64,000 nt of DNA from Streptomyces sp. NRRL S-1022 (GTDB lineage: Bacteria; Actinomycetota; Actinomycetes; Streptomycetales; Streptomycetaceae). The stretch spans positions 248,001 through 312,000 of the forward strand of contig NZ_JOIU01000005.1 in assembly GCF_000720135.1 (NCBI RefSeq), read 5' to 3'. Position 1 is the first letter of the stretch. The number at the start of each line of letters is the position of its first letter. Under the pieces are notes generated by a model, which made no database searches, was not told the DNA's origin, and was given only the letters and a program-made list of their open reading frames with translations. This document shows, piece by piece, positions 51,051 to 60,057 of the stretch. The position numbers and the translations under genes are program-made.

Positions 51051-52247
51051 TCAGCGGCCCAGCGCCCGGCGCGTGGACACCCCGATGACGGCGGCGACGG
51101 CGGCCAGCGCGGCCACGCTGGTGAGAGCCGTGGGCAGGGAGAACCAGTCGGCCATGAAACCGATGGCGGGCGGGCCGAGCAGCATGCCGCCGTAGCCCAG
51201 GGTGGAGGCGACGGCGACGCCGGACGGGCCGGCCAGCGCGCCGGCGCGCTCCACGGCGACCGGGAAGAGGTTGGCCAGTCCGAGCCCGGTGACCGCGAAG
51301 CCGGCCAGCGCGGCCCACGCGGAGGGCGCCAGCGCGCCGAGCAGCATGCCGGCCGCGGCGACGGTACCGCCGGCGATCACGGTACGGGCCCGGCCGAGGC
51401 GGGCCAGCAGCGCCGTCCCCGTCAGCCGGCCGACGGTCATGGCGAGCGCGAAGCACGCGTACCCGGCGGCCGCGGTGCCGGGGGAGGCCGAGAGGTCCTG
51501 CTGGAGGTGGAGCGCGCCCCAGTCGGCCATCGCGCCCTCGCCGTAGGCCGTGCACAGCGCGACGAGCCCGAGGACCACGACCACCCCGCGCCTGCCCGGC
51601 CCGCCGTCCGGCGCCGCCGCCGGCCCGTGCGTCCGCTCCGGCGGCACCGGCGGTTCGTGGCGCAGCAGGGCGCGTCCGGCGACGGCCGTGACGAGCAGCC
51701 CGAACACGGTCAGCGCCAGCAGGTGACGGGTCGGCGAGAGCGCGCCGGCCACCAGCCCGCCGAGTCCCGCGCCGACCATGCCGCCCAGGCTGAACGCGGC
51801 GTGGAAGCTGGGCATGATCGGCCTGCGCAGAGCGGCGACCAGGTCGACGGCGGCACTGTTGAAGGCCACGTTGACCCCGCCGTAGGCCGCGCCGAACAGC
51901 AGCAGTACGGCACCCAGGACGGGCGCCGAGTGCGTGAGCGGAGGCAGTGCCACGCTGAGCGAGAGCACCGCCATGCACACCACGGTCACGGGATGGCTGC
52001 CGTAGCGACGGCACAGCCGGCCGGTCAGCGTCATGGTGAGCACGGCCCCGGCGGACACCCCGAGCAGAGCGAGCCCGAGGGCACCGGCGGAGGCATGCGT
52101 CTGGAGCTTGATGTCGGGGATCCGGACGACCCACCCCGCGAAGAGGAAACCGTCCAGCGCGAAGAAAGCGGTGATCGCCGCCCGCAACGCACCGAGCCCC
52201 GGACCCGGCACGACACTGTGCGAACGGGTTTTGTTTATTTGCGGCAC
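51051..52247 (-). CDS. MFS transporter, leaderless
   Basis: A 398-residue transporter with about 12 hydrophobic segments. GTG at 52247 is the first codon; there is no ribosome-binding site but a promoter six bases upstream. The FLFAGWVVRIPDIKLQTHAS segment near residues 34-53 and LTGRLCRRYGSHPVTV near 74-89 are typical of the subfamily that includes YbjJ-like proteins. Substrate unknown. It is followed by the PepC gene in the same direction with a 140-base gap. Confidence 0.88.
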   Translation of the reverse strand: MPQINKTRSHSVVPGPGLGALRAAITAFFALDGFLFAGWVVRIPDIKLQTHASAGALGLALLGVSAGAVLTMTLTGRLCRRYGSHPVTVVCMAVLSLSVALPPLTHSAPVLGAVLLLFGAAYGGVNVAFNSAAVDLVAALRRPIMPSFHAAFSLGGMVGAGLGGLVAGALSPTRHLLALTVFGLLVTAVAGRALLRHEPPVPPERTHGPAAAPDGGPGRRGVVVVLGLVALCTAYGEGAMADWGALHLQQDLSASPGTAAAGYACFALAMTVGRLTGTALLARLGRARTVIAGGTVAAAGMLLGALAPSAWAALAGFAVTGLGLANLFPVAVERAGALAGPSGVAVASTLGYGGMLLGPPAIGFMADWFSLPTALTSVAALAAVAAVIGVSTRRALGR

Positions 52248-52282
52248 AAAATAAGCGTACGGGCAGGCCGGACAGCGGGCAA
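52248..52282 (-). promoter_or_regulatory. Promoter of the leaderless MFS gene
   Basis: Read on the minus strand: -35 TTGCCC (52282-52277), a 17-base spacer, -10 TACGCT (52259-52254), six bases, then GTG at 52247. Transcription should begin at the start codon. Confidence 0.7.
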
Positions 52283-52534
52283 GGGGGGTCGCCGCAGGTC
52301 CGTCGGGTCCGTCGCCGACTCGGCGCGCCCTCCGGCCGGCGGTGCCGTCCTCGGCCGCGCTCCGCCGGCCGCGTCCCGGTGACGCCGATGCGCCGGCGCC
52401 GTGAGCCCGTTGCGCAGAGTGGTCTGTTCGAGAGGGGGATGGGTGTGCGGATTGTTGAACGCCGGGTGGATACAGGTCGGTTAATGCTTGCTCACGAGCT
52501 GGTTGCGGGCGGGTGAGCGCGTCATGATGGGCCC

Positions 52535-52930
52535 ATGACGTTGGCCTCGCGCGCGTTCGCGCAACTGGCGACCTGGCCGGACCTGAGACGGGCCGTCCCG
52601 AGCTGCGGGCTGGGGCGGGCGGTGAGTTCGGTCCAGGGCGAGGTCGTGCACTTCCACTCCGAACGGGATGTGGACCTGCGGCTCACCGACCGGGCCATCC
52701 GGCGGTTCGCCAAGGACCTCAGGGACTCGGGTGCGATCAGGATCGTGCCCGGCTCGCAGTGGGTGACCCTGCGCCTGGACGCCGCGAGCGACGTCGACCT
52801 GCTGCTGACGCTGGTGAGCGTGGCGCTCCAGGCCCAGGAGAGCTGGCCCGACCCGGCCGGCCGGGCGGTCACGGGCTGCAACGACCAGCGGGGCGCGGGG
52901 TTCGTGAAGGCCGACCTGGGCCGTTTCTGA
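52535..52930 (+). CDS. DUF5519 / luciferase-domain protein
   Basis: A 131-residue single-domain protein. ATG at 52535. VVHFHSERDVDLRLTDRAIRRF near residues 37-58 and PGSQWVTLRLDAASDVDLLL near 72-91 match the small 'luciferase domain' family named after plant or bacterial annotations; no light production is implied. Function unknown. It converges on the DeoR gene 20 bases away. Confidence 0.78.
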   Translation: MTLASRAFAQLATWPDLRRAVPSCGLGRAVSSVQGEVVHFHSERDVDLRLTDRAIRRFAKDLRDSGAIRIVPGSQWVTLRLDAASDVDLLLTLVSVALQAQESWPDPAGRAVTGCNDQRGAGFVKADLGRF

Positions 52931-52949
52931 GCCGCCCGGCCGGCGCCGC

Positions 52950-53729
52950 TCACACCGTCAGCACCCGGACGCCGGCCTCCTCGAACCGCCGTACCGTCTC
53001 CTGGCCCACCGCCGCGTCCGTCACCAGCGTGTCCACCAGCTCCGCCCCGCAGATCCGGGCGAAGGCCCGCCGGCCCAGCTTGCTGGAATCGGCGGCCACC
53101 ACCACACGCTCGGCACGCTCGCACAGCAGCCGGTTGATCGCGGCCTCCGCCTCGTCGTGCGCCGCCGCCCCGTGCGTGACGTCGAAACCGACGACACCGA
53201 GCACGGCCACGTCGAGCGTGATCTGGCTCAACACCCCGTCCGCGAGGGGCCCGATGAGCTCGTACGACTGCGCACGTGCCACCCCGCCGGTCAGCACGAT
53301 CTTGAACTGGGGCCGCACGGCGAGCTCGTTGGCGATGTTCAGCGCGTTCGTGACGACCGTCAGGGCCGGTGAGCCGGTGCCGAGGTCACCGCGCACGGCC
53401 AGCGCACGGGCCACCTCCGTGGTGGTCGTGCCGCCGGTCAGCCCCACCGCCTCGCCCGGGGCGACCAGCTCGGCCACCGCCTTGGCGATGCGCTGCTTCT
53501 CCGAGGCGTGCCGCGCCGTCTTGTAGCGCAGCGGGAGTTCGTACGACACCCCGTGCACCACCGCCCCGCCCCGGGTGCGGACCAGCATCTGCTGTTCGGC
53601 GAGCTGGTCGAAGTCGCGGCGGATCGTGGCCGCCGACACCGCCAGCTCGGCCGCCGCCTCCTCGACGTCCAGCCGGCCGCGCTCGACGAGCAGTTCCAGC
53701 AGCGCCTTCCAGCGGGCGTCCCGGGACAT
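52950..53729 (-). CDS. DeoR-family transcriptional regulator
   Basis: A 259-residue sugar-phosphate responsive repressor. ATG at 53729. The helix-turn-helix is RWKALLELLVERGRLDVEEAAAELAVSAATIRRDFDQL near residues 6-43, followed by the effector domain with GEAVGLTGGTTTTEVARAL near 92-110 and VVVAADSSKLGRRAF near 212-226. It is divergent from the SIS/aldolase operon, and operators flank the shared promoter. The effector is probably a phosphorylated hexose or amino sugar. Confidence 0.93.
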   Translation of the reverse strand: MSRDARWKALLELLVERGRLDVEEAAAELAVSAATIRRDFDQLAEQQMLVRTRGGAVVHGVSYELPLRYKTARHASEKQRIAKAVAELVAPGEAVGLTGGTTTTEVARALAVRGDLGTGSPALTVVTNALNIANELAVRPQFKIVLTGGVARAQSYELIGPLADGVLSQITLDVAVLGVVGFDVTHGAAAHDEAEAAINRLLCERAERVVVAADSSKLGRRAFARICGAELVDTLVTDAAVGQETVRRFEEAGVRVLTV

Positions 53730-53845
53730 CGCGTGGTCCTCCGTTCCCCGATCGTTCTCCGGTCGTCCGGCTCCGGCCGGTCCGTCCGAGACCGTTTCAG
53801 CGGTCTGCGGCGACCCTAGCGCACCTGCCTCCGCGCACGAATGCT

Positions 53846-53887
53846 TGATTGTGCTCGAAAGTTCGCTATATCTTGCAAGAACAATCA
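53846..53887. promoter_or_regulatory. DeoR operators bracketing the sugar-operon promoter
   Basis: TGATTGTGCTCGAAA (53846-53860) and TTGCAAGAACAATCA (53873-53887) are inverted copies of a TGATTGTTCTTGxAA motif. Between them lie a -35 TTGATT (53845-53850), a 16-base spacer and a -10 TATATC (53867-53872). Binding would cover the promoter directly. Confidence 0.78.
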
Positions 53888-53907
53888 GCAAGGGGAGGGT
53901 GTGGGCG

Positions 53908-54789
53908 ATGACCCATGTCGAGAACGAGCTGAACAGCCAGCCCGAGTGCTGGACGCGGGCGGCCGAGCAGGCGGGACGGCACCGGGACGCGCTGCCGGAA
54001 CCGGGGGAGCGGGTCGCCGTCGTCGGGTGCGGGACCTCCTACTTCATGGCCCAGGCGGTGGCCGCCCTGCGCGAGGGGGCCGGGCAGGGGGAGACCGACG
54101 CGTTCGCCGCCTCCGAGTTCCCGTACGGGCGGTCGTACGACCGGGTCCTCGCCCTCACCCGTTCCGGCACCACCACCGAAGTGCTGGAACTGCTGCGCCG
54201 GCTGAACGGCCGGACCCGCACCACCGCCGTCACCGCCGACCCCGGCACCCCGGTCCGGCCGGCCGCCGACGACCTCGTCGTCCTGGACTTCGCCGACGAA
54301 CGCTCCGTCGTCCAGACCCGGTTCGCGACCACCGCGCTCACCCTGCTCCGCGCCCACCTCGGCCTGCACACCGAGACCGTCGTCGCCGACGCGCGCACCG
54401 CCCTGGCCACCCCGCTGCCCGAAGGCCTCGTGGACTGCACCCAGTTCACCTTCCTCGGGCGCGGCTGGACCGTCGGCCTCGCCCAGGAGGCCGGGCTGAA
54501 GATGCGCGAGGCCTCCCTGTCCTGGACCGAGGCCTACCCGGCGATGGAGTACCGGCACGGCCCGATCAGCGTCACCACCGCGGGCACGGCCACCTGGATG
54601 CTCGGCACCGCGCCCGACGGGCTCGCCGAACAGGTCCGCGCCACCGGCGGGCGCTGGCTCCAGGGCGCACTCGACCCGCTCGCCGAACTGGTCCGGATAC
54701 AGCGGCTCGCGGTCGCCGTCGCCGCCGCCCGCGGCCTCGACCCCGACCGGCCGCGGCACCTCACCCGTTCGGTGATCCTCGCCTCCTGA
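53908..54789 (+). CDS. SIS-domain sugar isomerase/deaminase (AgaS-like)
   Basis: A 293-residue two-SIS-domain protein acting on a phosphorylated amino sugar or ketose. ATG 53908 has GGAGGG upstream. VAVVGCGTSYFMAQAVAALR near residues 37-56, LTRSGTTTEVLELLRRL near 86-102, and EAYPAMEYRHGPISV near 214-228 match the GlmS/AgaS group. It precedes a class II ketose-bisphosphate aldolase by 32 bases, as in N-acetylgalactosamine and tagatose pathways. Confidence 0.9.
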   Translation: MTHVENELNSQPECWTRAAEQAGRHRDALPEPGERVAVVGCGTSYFMAQAVAALREGAGQGETDAFAASEFPYGRSYDRVLALTRSGTTTEVLELLRRLNGRTRTTAVTADPGTPVRPAADDLVVLDFADERSVVQTRFATTALTLLRAHLGLHTETVVADARTALATPLPEGLVDCTQFTFLGRGWTVGLAQEAGLKMREASLSWTEAYPAMEYRHGPISVTTAGTATWMLGTAPDGLAEQVRATGGRWLQGALDPLAELVRIQRLAVAVAAARGLDPDRPRHLTRSVILAS

Positions 54790-54821
54790 AAGCGCCGGCC
54801 CCGTCACGGAAGGACACTCAC

Positions 54822-55682
54822 GTGCCCCTCGCGTCCACCGGCGAGCTGATCACCCGGGCCGCCGCCGCCCGCTGCGCCGTCGCCGCGTTCAACGTCATCA
54901 CCCTGGAACACATCGAGGCCGTCATCGCCGGCGCCGAGACCACCGGTTCCCCCGTGGTCCTCCAAGTCAGCGAGAACGCCGTCAAGTTCCGCTACGGACG
55001 GCTGCTGCCGCTGGCCCGTGCCGCCGTCGCCGCCGCCGAACGGGCCGCCGTACCGGTCGCGTTGCACCTGGACCACGTGCAGAGCGACGAACTGCTGCGC
55101 CAGGCGTCCGACGCCGGGTTCAGCTCCGTGATGTACGACGCGGCCCGCCTGCCCTACGCCGGCAACCTCGCCGCGACCCGCGCAGCCGCCGACTGGGCAC
55201 ACGCCCAAGGCCTGTGGATCGAAGCAGAGCTGGGGGAGATCGGCGGCAAGGACGGCCGGCCCCCGCTGGACGCGCACGCGCCCGGCGCCCGCACCGACCC
55301 GACCCGGGCGCGGGACTTCGTGGCCGGCACCGGCGTCGACGCCCTGGCCGTCGCCGTCGGCTCCGCGCACGCCATGACCACCCGCACCGCCGTGCTCGAC
55401 CTCGGCCTGCTCAAGCGGCTGTCCGCGGCGCTGGCCGTGCCGCTGGTCCTGCACGGTTCCTCCGGAGTGCCGGACGACCGACTCGTCGAGGCCGTCGGCG
55501 GCGGCATCACCAAGGTCAACGTCGGCACGGCACTCAACGCGGCCATGACCGGCGCGATCAGGGAATTCCTCGCCGCCCGCCCCGAGGCCGTCGACTCGCG
55601 CCAGTACCTCAGCGTGGGGCGCGAGGCGATGGCCTCGGAGGTCCGGCGGATCATCGGGGTGCTGTCCCGGACGGGAGGCTGA
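54822..55682 (+). CDS. Class II ketose-1,6-bisphosphate aldolase (KbaY/GatY-like)
   Basis: A 286-residue zinc aldolase. GTG 54822 has AAGGACA upstream. Zinc and substrate sites: HLDHVQSDELL near residue 82-92, EAELGEIGGKDG near 132-143, GSAHAMTT near 180, HGSSGVPDD near 211 and KVNVGTALN near 230. The TAH-type substrate loop is SAH. Fructose-, tagatose- or other ketose-bisphosphate could be the substrate; operon context with an AgaS-like isomerase favours tagatose bisphosphate. Its stop directly abuts that of the methyltransferase gene on the other strand. Confidence 0.9.
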   Translation: MPLASTGELITRAAAARCAVAAFNVITLEHIEAVIAGAETTGSPVVLQVSENAVKFRYGRLLPLARAAVAAAERAAVPVALHLDHVQSDELLRQASDAGFSSVMYDAARLPYAGNLAATRAAADWAHAQGLWIEAELGEIGGKDGRPPLDAHAPGARTDPTRARDFVAGTGVDALAVAVGSAHAMTTRTAVLDLGLLKRLSAALAVPLVLHGSSGVPDDRLVEAVGGGITKVNVGTALNAAMTGAIREFLAARPEAVDSRQYLSVGREAMASEVRRIIGVLSRTGG

Positions 55683-56828
55683 TCAGTCCTTCCTGACCGC
55701 CTTCAGCACCACGAACTTCGGGTCCGACGCGACCAGTTCGCTGTTCCCGAACAACCGCCGCAACTTCACGTGGTAGCCGAGGTGGCGGTTGCCGATCACC
55801 CACAGCTCGCCGCCCGGCCGCAGCGCGCGCTTCGCCCCGGTGAACATCCGCCACGCCGTGGCGTCCGTGGTCGCCTGGTGCGAGTGGAACGGCGGATTGT
55901 TCAGGACCAGGTCCACACTGCCGGGCGCCACCCCGGCCAGCCCGTCCCCGACCCGGAACTCGGCGTGCCCCGGCACCCCGTTCGCCTTGTACGTCGCCTC
56001 GGCCGAGGCCACGGCCTGGAAGGACTCGTCCACGAACAGCACCTCGGCCGCCGGATCGGCCAGCGCCACGGCCGTACCGACCACGCCGTTGCCGCAGCCG
56101 AGGTCCACCACGCGCCCGGCGCCGGGCCCGGGCAGGTGCCGGAGGAAGAAGCGGGTGCCGATGTCCAGCCGCTCGGCGCAGAAGACGCCCGCGTGGTTCA
56201 CCACCGTGCGCCCCGACACCGCGCCGACGCCGTCCGGCAAGGCGTAGCTGTAGGGCCACGGGTTCGCGGGCCGCTCCAGCGCCGGGTCGGGGGTGCAGAA
56301 GACCAGCCGCGCTTTCTGCCGGGCCAGCGAGGTCCGGGTCGGCCCGAGGATCCGCTCGAACAGCTGGAGCGTCGAGGTGTGGATCTCCTTCACCATGCCG
56401 GTGCCGACCACGACCGTGTCCGCGTGCACGGCGGGCGCCAGCCGCAGCAGCTGGTCCTCCAGCAGCGCCAGGCTCTTCGGCACCCGCACCAGCAGGACGT
56501 CCACCCGGTCCGGCGGCGGGTCCTGCGTGGTGAGCAGCCGTACCGCGCCGGGCTCCACACCGGCCCGCGCCAGGTTCGCCCGGGTCGCCTCCTGACCGAG
56601 GAAGGAGTCGGTGATCTGCACCGGCCGGTGCTCCGCCAGCGCGGTGGCGAGCGCGCCCCAGCGGTCCCCGACCACCACGACCGTGCCCGTGAGCGGCACC
56701 TTCTCCTCGTCCAGGTGGCGCAGCAGATACGCGTCGGAGGCGTCCCAGGCACGCAGCGGGTCGCGCGGGTCCTCGGGGAAGCGGGTCAGCCCGACCTCGC
56801 CCCACGGTGTCGTCATACGGTCGCTCAT
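55683..56828 (-). CDS. Methyltransferase, RlmG/RsmC-like (putative rRNA guanine N2-MTase)
   Basis: A 381-residue two-lobe methyltransferase, similar in length to RlmG. ATG at 56828, with a second ATG at 56816. An N-terminal degenerate MTase fold covers about residues 1-200. The active lobe has VVDLGCGNGVVGTAVAL near 239-255 for SAM binding and the catalytic NNPPFH near 308-313, the motif of N2-guanine and N6-adenine rRNA methyltransferases. It stands alone and may modify 23S or 16S rRNA. Confidence 0.9.
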   Translation of the reverse strand: MSDRMTTPWGEVGLTRFPEDPRDPLRAWDASDAYLLRHLDEEKVPLTGTVVVVGDRWGALATALAEHRPVQITDSFLGQEATRANLARAGVEPGAVRLLTTQDPPPDRVDVLLVRVPKSLALLEDQLLRLAPAVHADTVVVGTGMVKEIHTSTLQLFERILGPTRTSLARQKARLVFCTPDPALERPANPWPYSYALPDGVGAVSGRTVVNHAGVFCAERLDIGTRFFLRHLPGPGAGRVVDLGCGNGVVGTAVALADPAAEVLFVDESFQAVASAEATYKANGVPGHAEFRVGDGLAGVAPGSVDLVLNNPPFHSHQATTDATAWRMFTGAKRALRPGGELWVIGNRHLGYHVKLRRLFGNSELVASDPKFVVLKAVRKD

Positions 56829-56883
56829 CGTGCGTCCAGGCTAGCCGAGCCGCAGATCAGGGGCCGTGGGGCAGGATGGGGGC

Positions 56884-57534
56884 ATGGAGGACGAGCTGTT
56901 CGGCCGGGAGCGCGCGGAGGTCGCTCCGGGCGCCGTGCACGTCCCGGACTGGCTGGACGGCGAACGGCAGCGCGCCCTGCTCACCGCCTGCCGCGAGTGG
57001 GCACGGCCGCCCGCCGGGCTGCGTACGGTCCGCACCCCCGGCGGCGGCACCATGACCGCCCGGCAGGTCTGCCTGGGGTGGCACTGGTACCCGTACGCCT
57101 ACGCGCGCACCGTCGTCGACGGCGACGGCAGCCCGGTCAAGCCCTTCCCGGACTGGCTCGGCGAGCTGGGCCGCCGCGCGGTGTCCGACGCGCTCGGCCC
57201 GGACGCCGTACCGCCCGCGCCGTACGACATCGGACTGATCAACTTCTACGACGGCGACGCCCGGATGGGCATGCACCGCGACGGCGACGAGCGGGCCGAC
57301 GCGCCGGTGGTCTCGCTCAGCCTCGGCGACACCTGCGTCTTCCGCTTCGGCAACACCACGACACGCGGGCAGCCGTACACCGACGTGGAGCTGCGCAGCG
57401 GCGACCTGTTCGTCTTCGGCGGCCCGTCCCGGTTCGCCTACCACGGCGTGCCCCGCGTCCACCAGGGCACGGGCCCGGCCCGGCTGGGCCTGACCGGCCG
57501 GCTGAACATCACCCTGAGGGTCAGCGGCCTGTAG
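56884..57534 (+). CDS. AlkB-type 2-oxoglutarate/Fe(II) dioxygenase
   Basis: A 216-residue repair dioxygenase that removes alkyl groups from bases. ATG at 56884. Iron ligands HxD are in GMHRDGDE near residue 139 and the distal His is in AYHGVPRV near 193. 2-oxoglutarate is held by the Arg in RLNITLR near the C-terminus. PYDIGLINFYDGDARMGMH is the standard entry strand. The gene is divergent from RlmG and in line with the ROK regulator 48 bases downstream. Confidence 0.93.
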   Translation: MEDELFGRERAEVAPGAVHVPDWLDGERQRALLTACREWARPPAGLRTVRTPGGGTMTARQVCLGWHWYPYAYARTVVDGDGSPVKPFPDWLGELGRRAVSDALGPDAVPPAPYDIGLINFYDGDARMGMHRDGDERADAPVVSLSLGDTCVFRFGNTTTRGQPYTDVELRSGDLFVFGGPSRFAYHGVPRVHQGTGPARLGLTGRLNITLRVSGL

Positions 57535-57582
57535 CCGGCCGCGCAGGCCACCCCGGGTGCGGATCATGGGAGACTCGCTCTC

Positions 57583-58830
57583 ATGAGCGGCAAGGCGGAT
57601 CCCCGGACAGCGGGGGAGAGGACCACCTCACGGGCGAGGCTGGACCGGGGGCGCGGCGCGCTCGGGCCCGCGCTGGAGCTGGTGCACACCGGACGGGCAC
57701 CGACCCGGGCCGTGCTCACCGCCGAACTCGGCGTCACCCGGGCGACGGCCGGCGCGGTGGCCGCCGAGCTGGAGGCGCTGGGCCTGATCCGGGTGGACGC
57801 CCGGCCCGGTGCGGCGGCCGGCTCCCAGGGGCGTCCCTCGCACCGGCTCCAGGTCGCCGAGGACGGTCCCGTCGTCCTCGCGGCGCAGATCCACGCCGAC
57901 GGCTTCCGGGCCGCGCTGGTCGGCCTCGGCGGCCGGATCGTGGCGACCGCGCCCGGCTGCGAGACCGTCGAGGCCGACCCGGCGAAGGTGCTCGGCTCCG
58001 TCGTGGAGGCGGGCACCGAGCTGCTGCGCACCACCGGCCGGCGCTGTGTCGGCGCCGGACTCGCCGTGCCGTCCGCCGTCGCCGAACCCGCCGGCCTGGC
58101 CCTCAACCCACTGCACCTGGCCTGGCCCGTCGGCGCCCCCGTCCGGGAGATCTTCGCGGAGTGCGTGCGCGCCGCCGGCATCGGCGGACCCGCCTTCGCG
58201 GGCAACGACGTCAACCTCGCCGCGCTCGCCGAGCACCGGCACGGCGCCGGGCGGGGCGCGCGCGACCTGCTGTGCGTGGCCACCGGGCACCGGGGTGTCG
58301 GCGGCGCGCTCGTCCTGGACGGCCGCCTGCACACCGGCAGTTCCGGACTCGCGCTGGAGGTCGGCCACCTCACCGTGAATCCGGAGGGCCGCCCCTGCCA
58401 CTGCGGCAGCCGCGGCTGCCTGGACGTCGAGGCGGACCCGCTGGCGCTGCTCGTGGAGGCGGGCCGCGAGCCCGGCCCCGAGGTGTCGCTGCTCCAGCAG
58501 GCCAACGACCTGCTGCGCACCCGGTACGACGACCCGGCCGTCCGCACCGCCGCCGAAGCCCTCATCGACCGCCTCGGCCTCGGCCTGGCCGGCCTGGTCA
58601 ACATCCTCAACCCCGACCGCATCATCCTCGGCGGCCTGCACCGCACCCTGCTGGACGCGGACCCGGCCCGGCTGCGCGCGGTGGTGGCCGACCGCAGCCT
58701 GTGGGGCCAGAGCGGCGGTGTCCCCATCCTGCCGTGCACCCTGGACCACAACAGCCTGGTCGGCGCGGCCGAACTGGCCTGGCAGCCGGTGCTGGACGAT
58801 CCACTGGGGGCGCTGGCCGGGGCCGCCTAA
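57583..58830 (+). CDS. ROK-family transcriptional regulator (NagC/Mlc-like)
   Basis: A 415-residue protein with an N-terminal winged helix (TRAVLTAELGVTRATAGAVAAEL near residues 44-66) and a ROK sugar domain. GNDVNLAALAEHRHGAG near 207-223 carries the ND-N pattern, and the zinc motif is CHCGSRGCLD near 272-281 with Asp in place of the final Glu. It probably binds a sugar to control distant genes. Its TAA stop is immediately followed by the IS5-type insertion. Confidence 0.9.
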   Translation: MSGKADPRTAGERTTSRARLDRGRGALGPALELVHTGRAPTRAVLTAELGVTRATAGAVAAELEALGLIRVDARPGAAAGSQGRPSHRLQVAEDGPVVLAAQIHADGFRAALVGLGGRIVATAPGCETVEADPAKVLGSVVEAGTELLRTTGRRCVGAGLAVPSAVAEPAGLALNPLHLAWPVGAPVREIFAECVRAAGIGGPAFAGNDVNLAALAEHRHGAGRGARDLLCVATGHRGVGGALVLDGRLHTGSSGLALEVGHLTVNPEGRPCHCGSRGCLDVEADPLALLVEAGREPGPEVSLLQQANDLLRTRYDDPAVRTAAEALIDRLGLGLAGLVNILNPDRIILGGLHRTLLDADPARLRAVVADRSLWGQSGGVPILPCTLDHNSLVGAAELAWQPVLDDPLGALAGAA

Positions 58831-59640
58831 GACGCCATTTCAGTTGGCGTTATCTTGCGGCGGTCTGGGGTGATGACTGCTGCGCTTGCCGCACGGATGG
58901 CGCCGGAAGATCTGTGGGAGCTGTTCCAGCGGGTGGTCACGCCAGCGCCGGAACGCCCGCAGGGCGGAGGAGCCCGTCGGAGAGGGAACCGTGAGGTACT
59001 GGCCGCGATCATCTTCGTGGCCACCTCGGGCTGCACCTGGAACCAGCTGCCACCGGGCTTCGGGCTGTCGGGAGTGACCGCCTTCCGCCGATGGACCGAG
59101 GCCAGGGTGTGGGCCAAGCTTCACCGCCTGGTCCTGGACGAACCCGGTTCCCGCGGCGAGCTGGACTGGTCGCGATGCGCGATCGACTCCGTCAGCGTCC
59201 GGGCCCTCAAAGGGGGCAGCTGACGCGACCGAATCCGACCGACCGCGGCAAAGCCGGATCGAAAATCCACCTCACTGTTGACCGCCGAGGCCTGCCCCCG
59301 TCGATCGGCATCCCCGGCGCGAACCTCCACGACAGCCAGGCCCTCGTCTCGCTGGTCCGCGGCATCCCACCCATCCGCTCACGCCGCGGCGCCCGACCCG
59401 GAAAAATGCACGGAGACAAGGGCTACGACTATCAGCACCTACGACGGTGGCTGTCCTCCCGCGGCATCCGGCACCGCATCGCCCGCAAGGGCATCGAATC
59501 CTCCCAACGGCTGGGCCGGCACCGCTGGGTCGTGGAACGAACCGTTTCCTGGCTGTCCGGCTGCCGACGCCTCCACCACCGCTACGAGCGGAAGCCGGAA
59601 CACTTCCTCGCCTTCACGGCCATTGAAGCTTCACACTTGG
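58831..59640 (+). mobile_element. IS5-family element, transposase in two frames, right end lost
   Basis: The left end begins at GACGCCATTTCAGTTGG directly after the ROK stop. The first frame starts at ATG 58873 and runs to TGA 59223 (ending SVRALKGGS); the remainder continues in the -1 frame from about 59211 (GQLTRPNPTDRGKAGSK). The DDE residues are spread over both: Asp in CAIDSVSV, Asp in GANLHDSQAL and Glu in WVVERTVSWL. The shift lies in a run of five G: either programmed frameshifting or a one-base deletion. After HFLAFTAI the protein diverges from the family end, and no right inverted repeat is seen, so the element is truncated at about 59640. Confidence 0.85.
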
Positions 59641-60057
59641 AGTCCTGGCACTGGTGGGGTCCATCCTCGCGATCTGACTGGCATTTTGGCTGGCTGGGAA
59701 GACGCGCCTCCTCTACGGACTGCGACGCATAACACCGCTAATCACCGATTCCCCCGTCGGTGGGATGGTGACTGTACTCGTCAACCGCATCCCCTCTTGC
59801 CGATCCTCACTACGTTGAGGTGTAACTCATCACTAATTGACCGATCCACTTTGGATCGCATTCATCATTGAATCGTGCAAGAAATGTAAAATCCTGCGAC
59901 TTGCGATCAGGATTGCGGAGTGCTGCTCTGGAATAAGTAGGGGGTAAAGGGCTAAATGATTCGGGCCCGAATGGGTGGCGTTCAGCCGAAAGAAGGGGAC
60001 GACGCGTCGTGTGACGACGGGATGCCCCGCGCTGCGACCCGCTATCGGAGGTTCGCG
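59641..60057. other. Lower-GC gap after the IS remnant
   Basis: No supported gene. Composition is far more AT-rich than the rest of the window. CGATCCA (59842-59848) and TGGATCG (59852-59858) form a seven-base hairpin. The GGAGG at about 60047 belongs to the gene at 60058. Confidence 0.5.
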
